Assembly: GCF_001984825.2 (NCBI RefSeq)
Contig: NZ_CP043318.1
Location: forward strand, 434,001-498,000
From: Enterobacter chengduensis
GTDB taxonomy: Bacteria > Pseudomonadota > Gammaproteobacteria > Enterobacterales > Enterobacteriaceae
Length of the DNA: 64,000 bases
Direction of reading: 5' to 3'
The translations under genes and the position numbers were made by a program. Below, piece after piece: positions 44,681-52,860 of the stretch. Each line of letters opens with the position of its first letter. Within the stretch, counting starts at the first letter, position 1. The notes under the pieces are model-generated. The model made no database searches, was not told the DNA's origin, and saw only the letters and a program-made list of their open reading frames with translations.

Positions 44681-46048
44681 TCAGAGAAGAGGAAGGGTAT
44701 AACTGACTGTAACCCGGGTTTCATCCTGGTCACGCTGTCCAGCAGAGCCTTTTCTACTTGTGTCAGGCAGAGCGCTGCGCATTGTGGCATTTTTTACGGA
44801 GATGCCAAGTCCGTTAAGTATTCCCTCGGGGATAGTATAACTCAGGGCAATATCCCGTTCCCATTCCCCCTTTCGCCCATTCCCGGTATCAATATTATCG
44901 GCGTTCAGATAGAGGATACTTAGATTCAGCCCTTTGAGCCCTGCATCAGCAAAATTATAGGCGTACCGTGCCAGCCAGGTTCGCTCCCCCGCCCTGCTGA
45001 ATTTTAGCAATTGTGCATCAGTAATTAACCAGGTGCTTGTTCCTTCTCCATCACCACGATTCAGATATGGAAAGTCACTTTTCCCCGTCAGCCACTGATA
45101 ACCACTGCTCACACTGTGACCTCCAGAAGACCATGTCAACTGACCGCTATAAACATTGTTGTCCACTTCTCCCTTTGTGCGATTATTTCCGTAATAACCA
45201 GTACTTACATATCCGGCACTCCGTCCTGCAGCACTTCCGTTCTTTCCGTCTGCATCGCTGATGAATATACGAATATCTGATTTCAGGTTCCCGGAAACGA
45301 TTTTCAGGTTATGTGCCAGTCCGATATAGTTTTGTCTGTAAAAATTATCCAGCTCACCGTAATAGTATGAGAGAGTCATGTCTTTCATAAGAGTATAGTC
45401 ACCACCGGCGAAATAAAAACGATTACTGCTCCGTGAAGTGGGACCACTTCCATTGGCTCCGGCAATGGACATTCCGCGCATATCTGTGGAGTTACGTCCT
45501 TTTGTATGTGTGAGAACGCCGCCGGTCAGACTCAGATCGTCGATATCTGTTGATGATATTTGTCCTCCCTGATATGTCATGGGCAAAAGGCGGGCATCGT
45601 TGTATATAACGACGGGATTTTTGGGCTGAAGCGTTCCATAACGGAGTTCCGTATCAGATATTTTTGCCCTGCCGGTAACCCCCAGGCTACCGAACTGATG
45701 AACCGCTCTGCCATCATTGTCTAGCGGAAATACTGTACCGGGTTGCCGACCTGACGCCGGTGAGCCTGCTTTACCTCCTCCGTCAAGTCTGATGCCCAGT
45801 AGCCCCAGAGTGCTCAGTCCGAATCCCACTGGCCCTTCAGTATAACCTGAATCGTAATTGAGGATGAACCCCTGTCCCCATTCTTCCTGTTTACTGAACC
45901 CGTCCCCACTGCGATTATCTGTATTAATATAGAAATTGCGGAGTGTGAGATTGGCCTTACTGTCTTCAATAAAACCGGCTATCGCATTAGGGACTGTAAC
46001 TCCCGGCATCAAAGCTACAGCAGATATTACGAGTGTAACTATTCTCAT
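44681..46048 (-). CDS. OprD-family outer-membrane porin
   Basis: A 455-residue porin with a signal peptide (cleavage likely after AIA) and the OprD-family N-terminus (SKANLTLRNFYIN) and EEWGQGFILNYDSGYTEG loop, ending with an aromatic/hydrophobic beta strand (VTVSYTLPLL). OprD-type channels import small basic or carboxylated molecules in pseudomonads and are less common in enterics, suggesting transfer. It is behind a MerR-type metal promoter shared with the CadA-like ATPase. Its task during metal stress is not known; it could alter permeability or chelate uptake. Confidence 0.87.
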   Translation of the reverse strand: MRIVTLVISAVALMPGVTVPNAIAGFIEDSKANLTLRNFYINTDNRSGDGFSKQEEWGQGFILNYDSGYTEGPVGFGLSTLGLLGIRLDGGGKAGSPASGRQPGTVFPLDNDGRAVHQFGSLGVTGRAKISDTELRYGTLQPKNPVVIYNDARLLPMTYQGGQISSTDIDDLSLTGGVLTHTKGRNSTDMRGMSIAGANGSGPTSRSSNRFYFAGGDYTLMKDMTLSYYYGELDNFYRQNYIGLAHNLKIVSGNLKSDIRIFISDADGKNGSAAGRSAGYVSTGYYGNNRTKGEVDNNVYSGQLTWSSGGHSVSSGYQWLTGKSDFPYLNRGDGEGTSTWLITDAQLLKFSRAGERTWLARYAYNFADAGLKGLNLSILYLNADNIDTGNGRKGEWERDIALSYTIPEGILNGLGISVKNATMRSALPDTSRKGSAGQRDQDETRVTVSYTLPLL

Positions 46049-46162
46049 TCAGGTAATTCCTTTAGCTTGCCTGATATCAATATACGCGGTAACACGAAGG
46101 GAAAATGGCAGAAAATAATGAGGTATTTGTTTACCGCTGCACTAAGTACGAATCCAGTTCAT

Positions 46163-46193
46163 ATCAAAAACCATGAAGTGGCTACAGGGTCAA
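46163..46193 (-). promoter_or_regulatory. PbrR/CadR-type MerR promoter of the OprD-type porin
   Basis: On the minus strand TTGACC (46188-46193), 19-bp spacer with dyad ACCCTGTAG...TTCATGGT, and TTTGAT (46163-46168). The right half-site matches that of lpxC2 (GGT). Confidence 0.75.
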
Positions 46194-46430
46194 GACTTTT
46201 TTTTTCAGACTGACTGCTTATACCATGGATTGGCCCTATGCACCGTGTTTCTGCTGGTTGTAAGACAGGAGACTTCCGTTTAGACCGGCACTGTTTTCAG
46301 GGAGGGAATCAATCTGATGTATCAAGCGAATTGGGTTAATTGTAAGCGTCCAGCGAGACTTGCAACTACCCACAATTATATTAAGGTAATCATTATGATA
46401 ATCAGCTAAATTACTTTCAGGGATGGTTGA
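46194..46430. other. Gap upstream of the IS4 remnant
   Basis: No gene recognised. The 3' part probably belongs to the left end of the IS4-type element. Confidence 0.4.
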
Positions 46431-46945
46431 ATGATTAATCAGGAACAGACTTCGCTTTCATGGCTCGATGAGGAAATTAATTCTTCTGTCTTTAGCGATC
46501 GCCGCCGTGCCAGTCGTTTTAAAAGTCTCATGCAAAAACTCTGGCGGGGGATGGGCAACAGCCTCCCTTTTGCCTGCCAGGATAATGCAGCAACAAAAGC
46601 CGCTTACCGGTTCCTTTCCAGTGACAGGATTGATGAGCAGCACCTGCTGCAGGGACATTCCGAGGCTACCAGTCAAAGGATATATGCGCTGCAAGGTGAG
46701 AAGATTCTACTGCTTCAGGACACCACAACATTTGGCTACCACCGGGATAACCCTGATGCAGTAGGATTTGCAGGCAATCACACCTAATCAAGATGGGGAA
46801 TGATGCAGGTGTCAATTGTGGGATCCTGATGCATTCGAGCCTGGCAGTGACGACATCAGGGCTCCCGCTGGGTCTGACCGCGGTGAAGTTCTGGACCCGA
46901 AAAAAATTCAAAGGCACTAACGCACTTAAAAGGAAAATTAATCCG
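46431..46945 (+). pseudogene. IS4-family (Tn5-type) transposase, truncated
   Basis: The N-terminal 118 codons read SDRRRASRFKSLMQKLWRGM, ATKAAYRFLSSDRI and LLLQDTTTFGYH (first catalytic Asp), as in Tn5/IS50 transposase. A stop and frame change follow, after which GILMHSSLAVTTSGLPLGL and KFWTRKKFKGTNAL continue to about 46945, where similarity ends. Over half of the protein is missing. Confidence 0.85.
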
Positions 46946-46959
46946 ACCGTTTTTTTACA

Positions 46960-47133
46960 TCAGATCACTGGCTGACAGTCAAAGACGTGGCTCACGTCTT
47001 CATGGTTGACATAGTCTGTCCGGACAGAGATGTCCATATCCGAGCAAGTTTCCGGCAGGAACGAGGTTGCCATAGCTCCGGATGAGAGCATGCCAGTCAG
47101 AATCAGTACTGCAGTCACGCTAAATTTTTTCAT
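46960..47133 (-). CDS. Small exported protein, C-terminus probably replaced by IS DNA
   Basis: A 57-residue product with a clear signal peptide (MKKFSVTAVLILTGMLSSGAM, cut here for length) and a short mature part containing two cysteines (ETCSDMDISVRTDYVN, FDCQPVI). The ATG at 47133 is preferred; an upstream in-frame ATG at 47169 would add charged residues. The gene ends about where the IS4 remnant begins, so the C-terminus may be truncated. It has a MerR-type metal promoter like the BhsA-like proteins. I do not recognise a family. Confidence 0.55.
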   Translation of the reverse strand: MKKFSVTAVLILTGMLSSGAMATSFLPETCSDMDISVRTDYVNHEDVSHVFDCQPVI

Positions 47134-47181
47134 CTGTATATTCCTCTTCATCAGATATCGCCGTTTCACCTGTTAATGTGT

Positions 47182-47212
47182 ATTAAAAACCCTGTGGTTC
47201 ATACAGGGTCAA
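47182..47212 (-). promoter_or_regulatory. PbrR/CadR-type MerR promoter of the small exported protein
   Basis: On the minus strand TTGACC (47207-47212), 19-bp spacer with dyad ACCCTGTG...TACAGGGT, and TTTAAT (47182-47187). Confidence 0.82.
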
Positions 47213-47458
47213 CACCCTTACGCTGTTTTTTCTGGTGGGATAAGGACAAAAAAAAAGGCTACCTGGGGGTAACCTGACTAAAACAGTCATCAAGGAAAAC
47301 GGACAACAGGGATAGGGTTGTCCTGGAGGGTGTGTCCGCATGTGAGGTCGCCGGCGGAACCGGAGGTGACCCCCACTATAGTGGCAGTCAGTCCGGCAGT
47401 TCCCTCTGCGACCATCTCACGCGTTTACTGCTCAGGTTCAGGGTAATACCGTCCCGGA

Positions 47459-47671
47459 TTACTTATCAAGTACTGCAGTCACGCGGGCAACGTTTTTCTG
47501 GTCTGCACTGGTGATGCGGTAGGACGAAGCACCGGATTCCTGGGCGATAGCGGCAATTTTCGCTTCCGCGTTGTTCAGGGTGTCAGCAGTAACGCTGACG
47601 GACTGGGCGAAGCCGGAGAAAGAAACTACGGAGAGCATACCGGCAGCAGCAAGCAGTTTGATGTTTTTCAT
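47459..47671 (-). CDS. Small exported BhsA/McbA-like protein (DUF1471), copy B
   Basis: A 70-residue protein almost identical to the one at 16470 (differences include AAAGMLS for VAASMLS, NNAEAKIAAIAQ, and ADQKNVARVTAV near the C-terminus). It keeps the signal peptide and start context, and is behind the same MerR-type promoter. It comes from the recent duplication of the whole 0.65-kb block rather than from the older paralogy seen with 20073. Confidence 0.84.
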   Translation of the reverse strand: MKNIKLLAAAGMLSVVSFSGFAQSVSVTADTLNNAEAKIAAIAQESGASSYRITSADQKNVARVTAVLDK

Positions 47672-47749
47672 GGTCATATTCCTTGGGTTATCTGGTCATC
47701 TGGTCATCTGGTGATACCGGCGTCATCGCCGTCTCACCTGTTGATGTGT

Positions 47750-47780
47750 ATTAAAAACCCTGTAGTAAATACAGGGTCAA
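47750..47780 (-). promoter_or_regulatory. PbrR/CadR-type MerR promoter, copy B
   Basis: On the minus strand TTGACC (47775-47780), 19-bp spacer with dyad ACCCTGTA...TACAGGGT, and TTTAAT (47750-47755). The core is identical to that at 16753. Confidence 0.82.
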
Positions 47781-47968
47781 CAAGTTATTTTGTAAATTAT
47801 TGTCGGCTGTGTTTTTGTCGTTTTCATACAACCCAGCTCTTGAAAGAGCCTCACTGTGGCTGACGAGAAATGAGAAAATACGGCCGTAACAGACACCGCG
47901 AAACCGGGATTGCGCTGGGGAGATAGGTCGGTGCAGGGCAAGTTAACTTACAGGATTAGTGAGGGTTT

Positions 47969-47998
47969 ATGATGTTACGGCTACTGATTAAGTACGCG
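47969..47998 (+). pseudogene. GlpM-like gene, second copy, split by IS21-type insertion
   Basis: The first ten codons (MMLRLLIKYA) of the gene intact at 16970 are followed by the IS21-type left end. The next bases of the gene resume at 50612 (ACGCGATCACCGCCGGAATG) and are cut again at 50632 by IS66-type DNA. Confidence 0.85.
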
Positions 47999-48097
47999 TG
48001 CGTATTCTGGCGAAGTTGAACGGTTATTCCGGAGGAACGTGAACGCGTTATTCCCTAACGCGCCCTAACTTCTTTTTATTACACCGACCGTTCACTT

Positions 48098-48835
48098 TCA
48101 GTCAACCTGTGCCAGTCGTTTTCTCATCGACTCACCCTTCATTTCCAGCCGGTGGGAGTTATGCATCAGACGATCAAGGATCGCGTCTGCCAGCGTGTTA
48201 TCGCCAACGCAGCCATACCACTCATCCGTTGGCAGCTGGCTTATCATCACCGTGGCGTTCTTTCCGTATCTGTCATCCATCAGTTCCAGCAGATCGTTAC
48301 GCTGCGCTGGCAGCAACGGCTCAAGGCCCCAGTCATCCAGGATAAGCAGCTGCGTTTTTGACAGCTGAGCCAGCTGCTTTCGGTAACTACCGTCTGCGCG
48401 GCTGTGCGTCAGTTCAACCAGCAACCGGTTCAGTCTCCAGTACTGTACGCTGTAACCCTGCTGGCAGGCGTTGTTGCCAAGGGCGCAGCCCACATAGGTT
48501 TTGCCGCAACCGCAGGGGCCGGTTATCAGCAGGTTCTGCCCCCTGACCACCCATTCGTTCTGGCTTAGCTGAGCGATCCGAGAACGTTCCAGGTTTCTCG
48601 CTGGCTGGTAGTCGATGTCCTGGACCGAGGCTTCAAGCCTCAGGCGGGCTTTTTGTAGCAGACGTTTCTGTTTACGCTGATCCCTTTCGAGTGATTCGCG
48701 CGTGACCAGCAACGCCAGTCTTTCCCTGAAGGAGAGCTCTTCGTAAGTGCCGGGTTGCTCCATCTGTGAGGACAGCGCGGCCGCCATTCCCGTCAGTTTC
48801 ATTTCTGTCAGCTGTTTCATCAGCGTATGTGGCAT
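48098..48835 (-). CDS. istB: IS21-family helper ATPase IstB
   Basis: A 245-residue AAA+ protein that loads and regulates the IstA transposase. Walker A is GPCGCGKTY and Walker B LLILDDWG, followed by the sensor stretch ATVMISQLP. The usual start MPHTLMKQL is at 48835, 16 bp after the istA stop. Intact. Confidence 0.92.
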   Translation of the reverse strand: MPHTLMKQLTEMKLTGMAAALSSQMEQPGTYEELSFRERLALLVTRESLERDQRKQKRLLQKARLRLEASVQDIDYQPARNLERSRIAQLSQNEWVVRGQNLLITGPCGCGKTYVGCALGNNACQQGYSVQYWRLNRLLVELTHSRADGSYRKQLAQLSKTQLLILDDWGLEPLLPAQRNDLLELMDDRYGKNATVMISQLPTDEWYGCVGDNTLADAILDRLMHNSHRLEMKGESMRKRLAQVD

Positions 48836-48851
48836 TATCGGATCCCTTGTT

Positions 48852-50395
48852 TCAGTGGAAGTGGCGTGGGCCACGGATGTTTTCATGTTCCTGAGGAAGC
48901 TCCCGGGACGGGTGCAGATCTTTGTCCGCCGGAACCAGGTCGCGGTTATTCTTCAGGATCGACTTTATCTGCTTCAGCCGGGTTAACCCCTCTGCATTGG
49001 CCAGCCGACAGCTGTTATTGACGCGCTCAGAAGGATATTCACGCGTCAGGCTCAGCAGCCCCAGACACAGGCGATAGGCCTGTTCCGGATGCGCTTTTTC
49101 AGCCAGACGCTCGCTGACCCACGTGAAGGTGTCGGAGCCCACACCGGCCGCCCAGCTTTTCAGCCGCTCTGGCGTCCACTGCTGATGATGACGATGGCGC
49201 TCCGGCATATGTTCTGCTGCCGTACTGTTGCCCGGATGAAGACGCCGCGGGTGACTGGCGATCATCTGCCCGTCAGACCAGACTTCAAGCAGGTTGTCGA
49301 AGGCATGAAGCTCCACCGTTTTACCGACGTGCTGATGGGGGACTGAGTAGTGATGCTGTTCATATTCCACGTGATAATCGATATTCACCTTCGCTTTTTT
49401 GATGTGCCGGTAGCGCCACTGCTGCACCGGTAATGGCCTGAGCACAGTTTTGTCCAGCCTTTCGAAGGCCTCACGGCGATTGCCCGGCAGTTTTTTGAAG
49501 GGACGTTCGTTGAGCCCGGTTACCAGCGTACGGATACAGTGGTTCAGCTCAGCAAGCGAGAAGAAGACCTGGTGACGGAGCCGGGCCAGGATCCAGCGTT
49601 CGACGATCTGAACGCCAACTTCCGCCTTCGGCTTGTCTCTGGGTTTTCTGGGGCGGGCAGGTATCACCGCAACCTGATAATGCTCAGCCAGCTGCTGATA
49701 GGAGGGATTCAGTTCGGGATCGTAACGACTGGCTTTGCTAACCCCGCTTTTCAGGTTATCCGGAACCAGGATTTCGGGGACTCCACCGAAGAACTCCAGC
49801 ATCCTGACGTGGCTGAGAAGCCAGTCTGACAGCGACTGCGTATAGGTAGCCTCCGCGAAGGTGTAGTTTGATGCGCCCAGCACCGCCACGAAGATCTGGG
49901 CCTGCCGGCATTCACCCGTCTCAGGTGAGATAACCGACACTGTGGGTCCACAATAGTCGATAAAGCATTTTTCACCGGCAAGATGCTGCTGGCGCATGGA
50001 GCGTTTCTGTGACTGGCACCAGGTCTGGTAGCGGCAGCAGAACTGCGAGTAGCTGTACGCCCGAACCGGCATCCTCTGGCAGTATTCCTCCCACAGCAGG
50101 TGGCGGGTGACGCCTTTTTACGCAGCTCCATATGGATTTCAGCCCAGTCGGGATCCTCCAGCGCGCCAGGACGACTGTCAGACTCAGGATAAAGCAGACT
50201 GGCAAGTAGGGGCTCTGACATTCCTTCCGGAAGTGGCCAGGAGATCCCAGCGGCTTCAAGTCGTTTGAGCATTTTCTGGATGGCACCCGTGCTGACATCT
50301 GCGCACTGGCTTATCTGGCGGAAGGACAGGCCGACTTCAAAACGCAGCCTTAAAATTTCATGGATTTTATGCATTGCGATTCTCTTGTTTGGCAT
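48852..50395 (-). pseudogene. istA: IS21-family transposase IstA, frameshifted
   Basis: The N-terminal part (HEILRLRFEVGLSFRQISQC, helix-turn-helix) runs to about 50120 in one frame. It continues from there in another frame as [25 protein letters not shown] and the DDE core ([26 protein letters not shown]). The shift occurs at CGTAAAAAGGCG, where one A too few is present compared with the expected CGT AAA AAA GGC. A slippage-type recoding at the A-run cannot be ruled out. Confidence 0.85.
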
Positions 50396-50631
50396 ATATC
50401 ACACCCTGGAATAAAAGGGATAGATATAGCATCAAAAATCAATGCGTTAAGAATGATTCTGGCAACGTGAACGGCAATTCCGGTCGGGTGAACACCGATT
50501 CTGGCAAAATGAACAGTGATTCTGGTCATGGTGCAAAATCGGGGTATTTTCCGCCGGAATACGCGTTCACGCAAAACCAGAAATAGCGTTCACGTTCCGC
50601 CAGAATACGCAACGCGATCACCGCCGGAATG

Positions 50632-51115
50632 TGTAAGCGTTAAACGAGCGCCGTATTGACGGTTATTTATCGGTAAGAACCACGTTCCATGGCAGCAGTT
50701 CCGCCACTTTGTTGCTGGGCCATTCCGGCAGTACGCTCAGGATATGGCGAAGGTAGGCCTCCGGATCGATACCATTGAGCCTGCATGTTCCGATAAGACC
50801 ATACAGCAGGGCTCCGCGCTCACCGCCGTGGTCGCTGCCGAAGAAGATAAAATTCTTTTTCCCAAGACAGACGGCACGAAGGGCTCGTTCGGCTGTGTTG
50901 TTATCAGGCTCTGCCAGGCCATCATCACAGTAGTAGCACAGCGCATCCCACTGGTTCAGGGCATAAGCGAACGCTTCGCCCAGACGGGATTTTTTCGACA
51001 GAGTGGCGCTTTTCTCCACTAACCAGTCATGCAGGGATATCAGCAGCGGCTTACTTCGGGACTGCCTGGCTGCCAGCCGCTCAGTTGCAGGGAGGCCCCG
51101 TATTGCTTCTTCGAT
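50632..51115 (-). pseudogene. IS66-family transposase, C-terminal fragment (left)
   Basis: The minus strand encodes the IS66 TnpC end: HDWLVEKSATLSKKSRLGEA, ALNQWDALCYYCDDG, and EPDNNTAERALRAVCLGKKN (catalytic-core Glu region) to the stop at 50663. The IS66-type terminus GTAAGCG lies at 50632. The 5' part is cut off by the IS3-family element at 51116. Confidence 0.87.
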
Positions 51116-51168
51116 TGAACCGCCCCGGGAATCCTGGAGACTAAACTCTCAGTAAAAGGAGATCCCTG

Positions 51169-51522
51169 ATGAAATCAAAATCAGCTAATCGTTACCCGCC
51201 GGAATTACGTGAGCGCGCTGTCAGAATGCTCATTGAGCATCTTGATGAATATGACTCTGAACCGGATGCTATCCGTGCCATATCGTCAAAAATTGGTTGT
51301 CATTACGATACCCTGAAAGGCTGGCTACGCCAGCACAGAAATGACTTACGCGGTGGTATCAGCCCCGTCAGGACTGGTGATGGCGAGCTGACCAGTAACG
51401 AACGTCAACGTTTAAAAGAGCTGGAGAGGGAAAACCGGGAGTTGCGTCGCAGCAATGATATTCTGCGTCAGGCATCAGCCTATTTTGCTCAGGCGGAGCT
51501 CGACCGCCACTGGAAAAAATAA
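51169..51522 (+). CDS. IS3-family transposase OrfA
   Basis: A 117-residue helix-turn-helix protein (RYPPELRERAVRMLIEH, KIGCHYDTLKGWLRQH) with a C-terminal coiled coil (RLKELERENRELRRSNDIL). An A-rich run (TGGAAAAAATAATG) at its end is the likely site of -1 frameshifting into OrfB. Confidence 0.92.
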   Translation: MKSKSANRYPPELRERAVRMLIEHLDEYDSEPDAIRAISSKIGCHYDTLKGWLRQHRNDLRGGISPVRTGDGELTSNERQRLKELERENRELRRSNDILRQASAYFAQAELDRHWKK

Positions 51523-52409
51523 TGCCACTGCTCGAACGTCTGAGTGGTGCCCACGGGGTCGGGCCGGTATGCCGCGAGCTGGATATTGCCCCGTCGACAT
51601 ATTACTGGCATCAGCAACGTCAGCAATCGCCGGAAAAACACAGCCTGCGCTCGCAGCGTGATGCGCTTCTGAAGGTGCAGATACAGCGGGTGTACGACGA
51701 TAACTATGGCGTCTATGGAGCCCGCAAGGTCTGGCGTCAGTTACAGCGGGAGGGCATCGGCGTGGCCAGATGTACAGTGGTACGGTTGATGAAACTGATG
51801 GGGCTCGCAGGCGTGCTCCAGGGCAAAAAAGTCCGCACCACAACCAGTCGCAGAGATACCGCAGCACAGGACAGGGTAAACCGCCAGTTCGTAGCGGAAT
51901 GTCCCAACCAGCTTTGGTGTGCAGATTTTACCTACGTCATCACCTGGCAGGGCTTCGCCTATGTGGCGTTCATTATCGACGTGTTCGCTGGCGTCATCGT
52001 GGGCTGGCGGGTCTCATCATCGATGGAAACGTCGTTCGTCCTGGATGCGCTGGAACAGGCACTGTGGTCACGGCGACCTTCGGGCACCATCCATCACAGC
52101 GACAAAGGCTCTCAGTATGTCTCGCTGGCCTACACGCAGCGGTTGCAGGATGCAGAGCTGCTGGCTTCCACGGGGAGTACCGGTGACTCGTATGATAACG
52201 CGATGGCGGAGAGTATCAACGGTCTGTACAAAGCGGAGGTCATCCACCGTCAGGCCTGGAAGAAGCGCTCAGAAGTGGAACTGGCTACGCTGGCATGGGG
52301 GGACTGGTACAACAATCGTCGGTTGCTGGAACGACTTGGTCACATCCCTCCGATAGAGGCAGAAAAAGCGTATTACGCTTCCATCGGGAACAAGGTTCTG
52401 GCAGCCTGA
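51522..52409 (+). CDS. IS3-family transposase OrfB
   Basis: A 295-residue DDE transposase with an HTH_21 region (YDDNYGVYGARKVWRQL) and integrase core: WCADFTYV (first Asp), IHHSDKGSQYVS (second Asp) and AMAESINGLYKAE (Glu). The frame is intact and starts at the OrfA stop. The element may be active. Confidence 0.94.
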   Translation: MPLLERLSGAHGVGPVCRELDIAPSTYYWHQQRQQSPEKHSLRSQRDALLKVQIQRVYDDNYGVYGARKVWRQLQREGIGVARCTVVRLMKLMGLAGVLQGKKVRTTTSRRDTAAQDRVNRQFVAECPNQLWCADFTYVITWQGFAYVAFIIDVFAGVIVGWRVSSSMETSFVLDALEQALWSRRPSGTIHHSDKGSQYVSLAYTQRLQDAELLASTGSTGDSYDNAMAESINGLYKAEVIHRQAWKKRSEVELATLAWGDWYNNRRLLERLGHIPPIEAEKAYYASIGNKVLAA

Positions 52410-52453
52410 ACTTCCGAACTTAACTCTCTCCAGGAAAACCGGGGCGGTTCAGT

Positions 52454-52717
52454 ATGAAAACGCCCTCCGGGTGGTTGCGCTGGGGCGCCGTAACTACATG
52501 TTCTTCGGCTCTGATGGTGGTGGTGACAGTGCGGCAGTGATGTACAGCCTGATCGGTAGCTGCAAACTTAACGGCATCGAGCCGGAAGCCTGGCTGCGCC
52601 ATGTGATCAGCGTCATCAACACCTGGCCCGCCAACCGCGTGAAAGAACTGCTGCCCTGGAACGTCACCCTCTCTGTAAACTAATTTTTACCCCACGTCCT
52701 TCACGGTGCGCTTACGG
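52454..52717 (+). pseudogene. IS66-family transposase, C-terminal fragment (right)
   Basis: The frame reads ENALRVVALGRRNYMFFGSD, then LIGSCKLNGIEPEAWLRHV and stops at 52683. The IS66-type terminus (GTAAGCGCACC, inward) follows at about 52717. It differs from the left IS66 piece and points the other way, so two IS66-type copies contributed. Confidence 0.83.
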
Positions 52718-52769
52718 TCAGGCGGAGTTAAGGTATTGTAGAAGTGTTGATTTCGGCGGGCTTAGAATG

Positions 52770-52797
52770 CAAAAACGGACCACCATGGAGGTCCGTT
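52770..52797 (-). terminator. Rho-independent terminator facing the ABC-3C operon
   Basis: On the minus strand AACGGACC / GGTCCGTT form an eight-bp stem with an eight-base loop and are followed by TTTTTGC. It lies past the degenerate tRNA-Phe end and would stop transcripts from the ABC-3C operon. Confidence 0.8.
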
Positions 52798-52807
52798 GAT
52801 ATGAATT

Positions 52808-52850
52808 TGGTGCAAGACTCGCAATCGAACCAAAGATGCGGGGATTTTCA
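52808..52850. repeat. Degenerate tRNA-Phe 3' end, candidate attachment site
   Basis: The plus strand TGGTGCAAGACTCG, then AATCGAACCAAAGATGCG and GGGATTTTCAAA, is a clear but imperfect copy of the tRNA-Phe 3' half at 59885 (TGGTGCCCGGACTCGGAATC, with GGGGATTTTCAA). It has about eight substitutions and one gap over some 43 bases. It marks the far end of the integrase-bearing element. Confidence 0.8.
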
Positions 52851-52860
52851 AAACTCGTGC

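Larger units (their letters stand above)
47340..47998. repeat. Direct repeat, copy B (about 0.65 kb)
   Basis: It matches 16354-16993 in the same orientation, with scattered substitutions and an extra GGTCATCT unit near 47695. It ends abruptly at the left end of the IS21-type element. Confidence 0.85.
47999..50611 (-). mobile_element. IS21-family insertion sequence
   Basis: A 2613-bp element with terminal inverted repeats TGCGTATTCTGGCG at both ends and a 5-bp target duplication ACGCG (47994-47998 and 50612-50616). It carries istA and istB on the minus strand. It interrupts the second GlpM-like gene. The istA frame is broken, so autonomous movement is doubtful. Confidence 0.93.
51116..52451 (+). 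mobile_element. IS3-family insertion sequence (1336 bp)
   Basis: The terminal inverted repeats start TGAACCGCCCCGG at the left and, read inward, TGAACCGCCCCGG at the right, then diverge (GAATCCTGGAGACTAA and TTTTCCTGGAGAGAGT). It carries intact orfA and orfB. Left and right flanks are IS66 fragments in opposite orientation, so this is not a simple insertion into one IS66 copy. Confidence 0.92.

Noticed and set aside
50374..50586. Repeated ATTCTGGCAA-type blocks near the IS21 right end as a possible CRISPR or regulatory array
   Set aside because: The blocks are short, irregular and variants of the IS21 terminal repeat; multiple internal end repeats are normal for this family. No CRISPR array was seen in the window.
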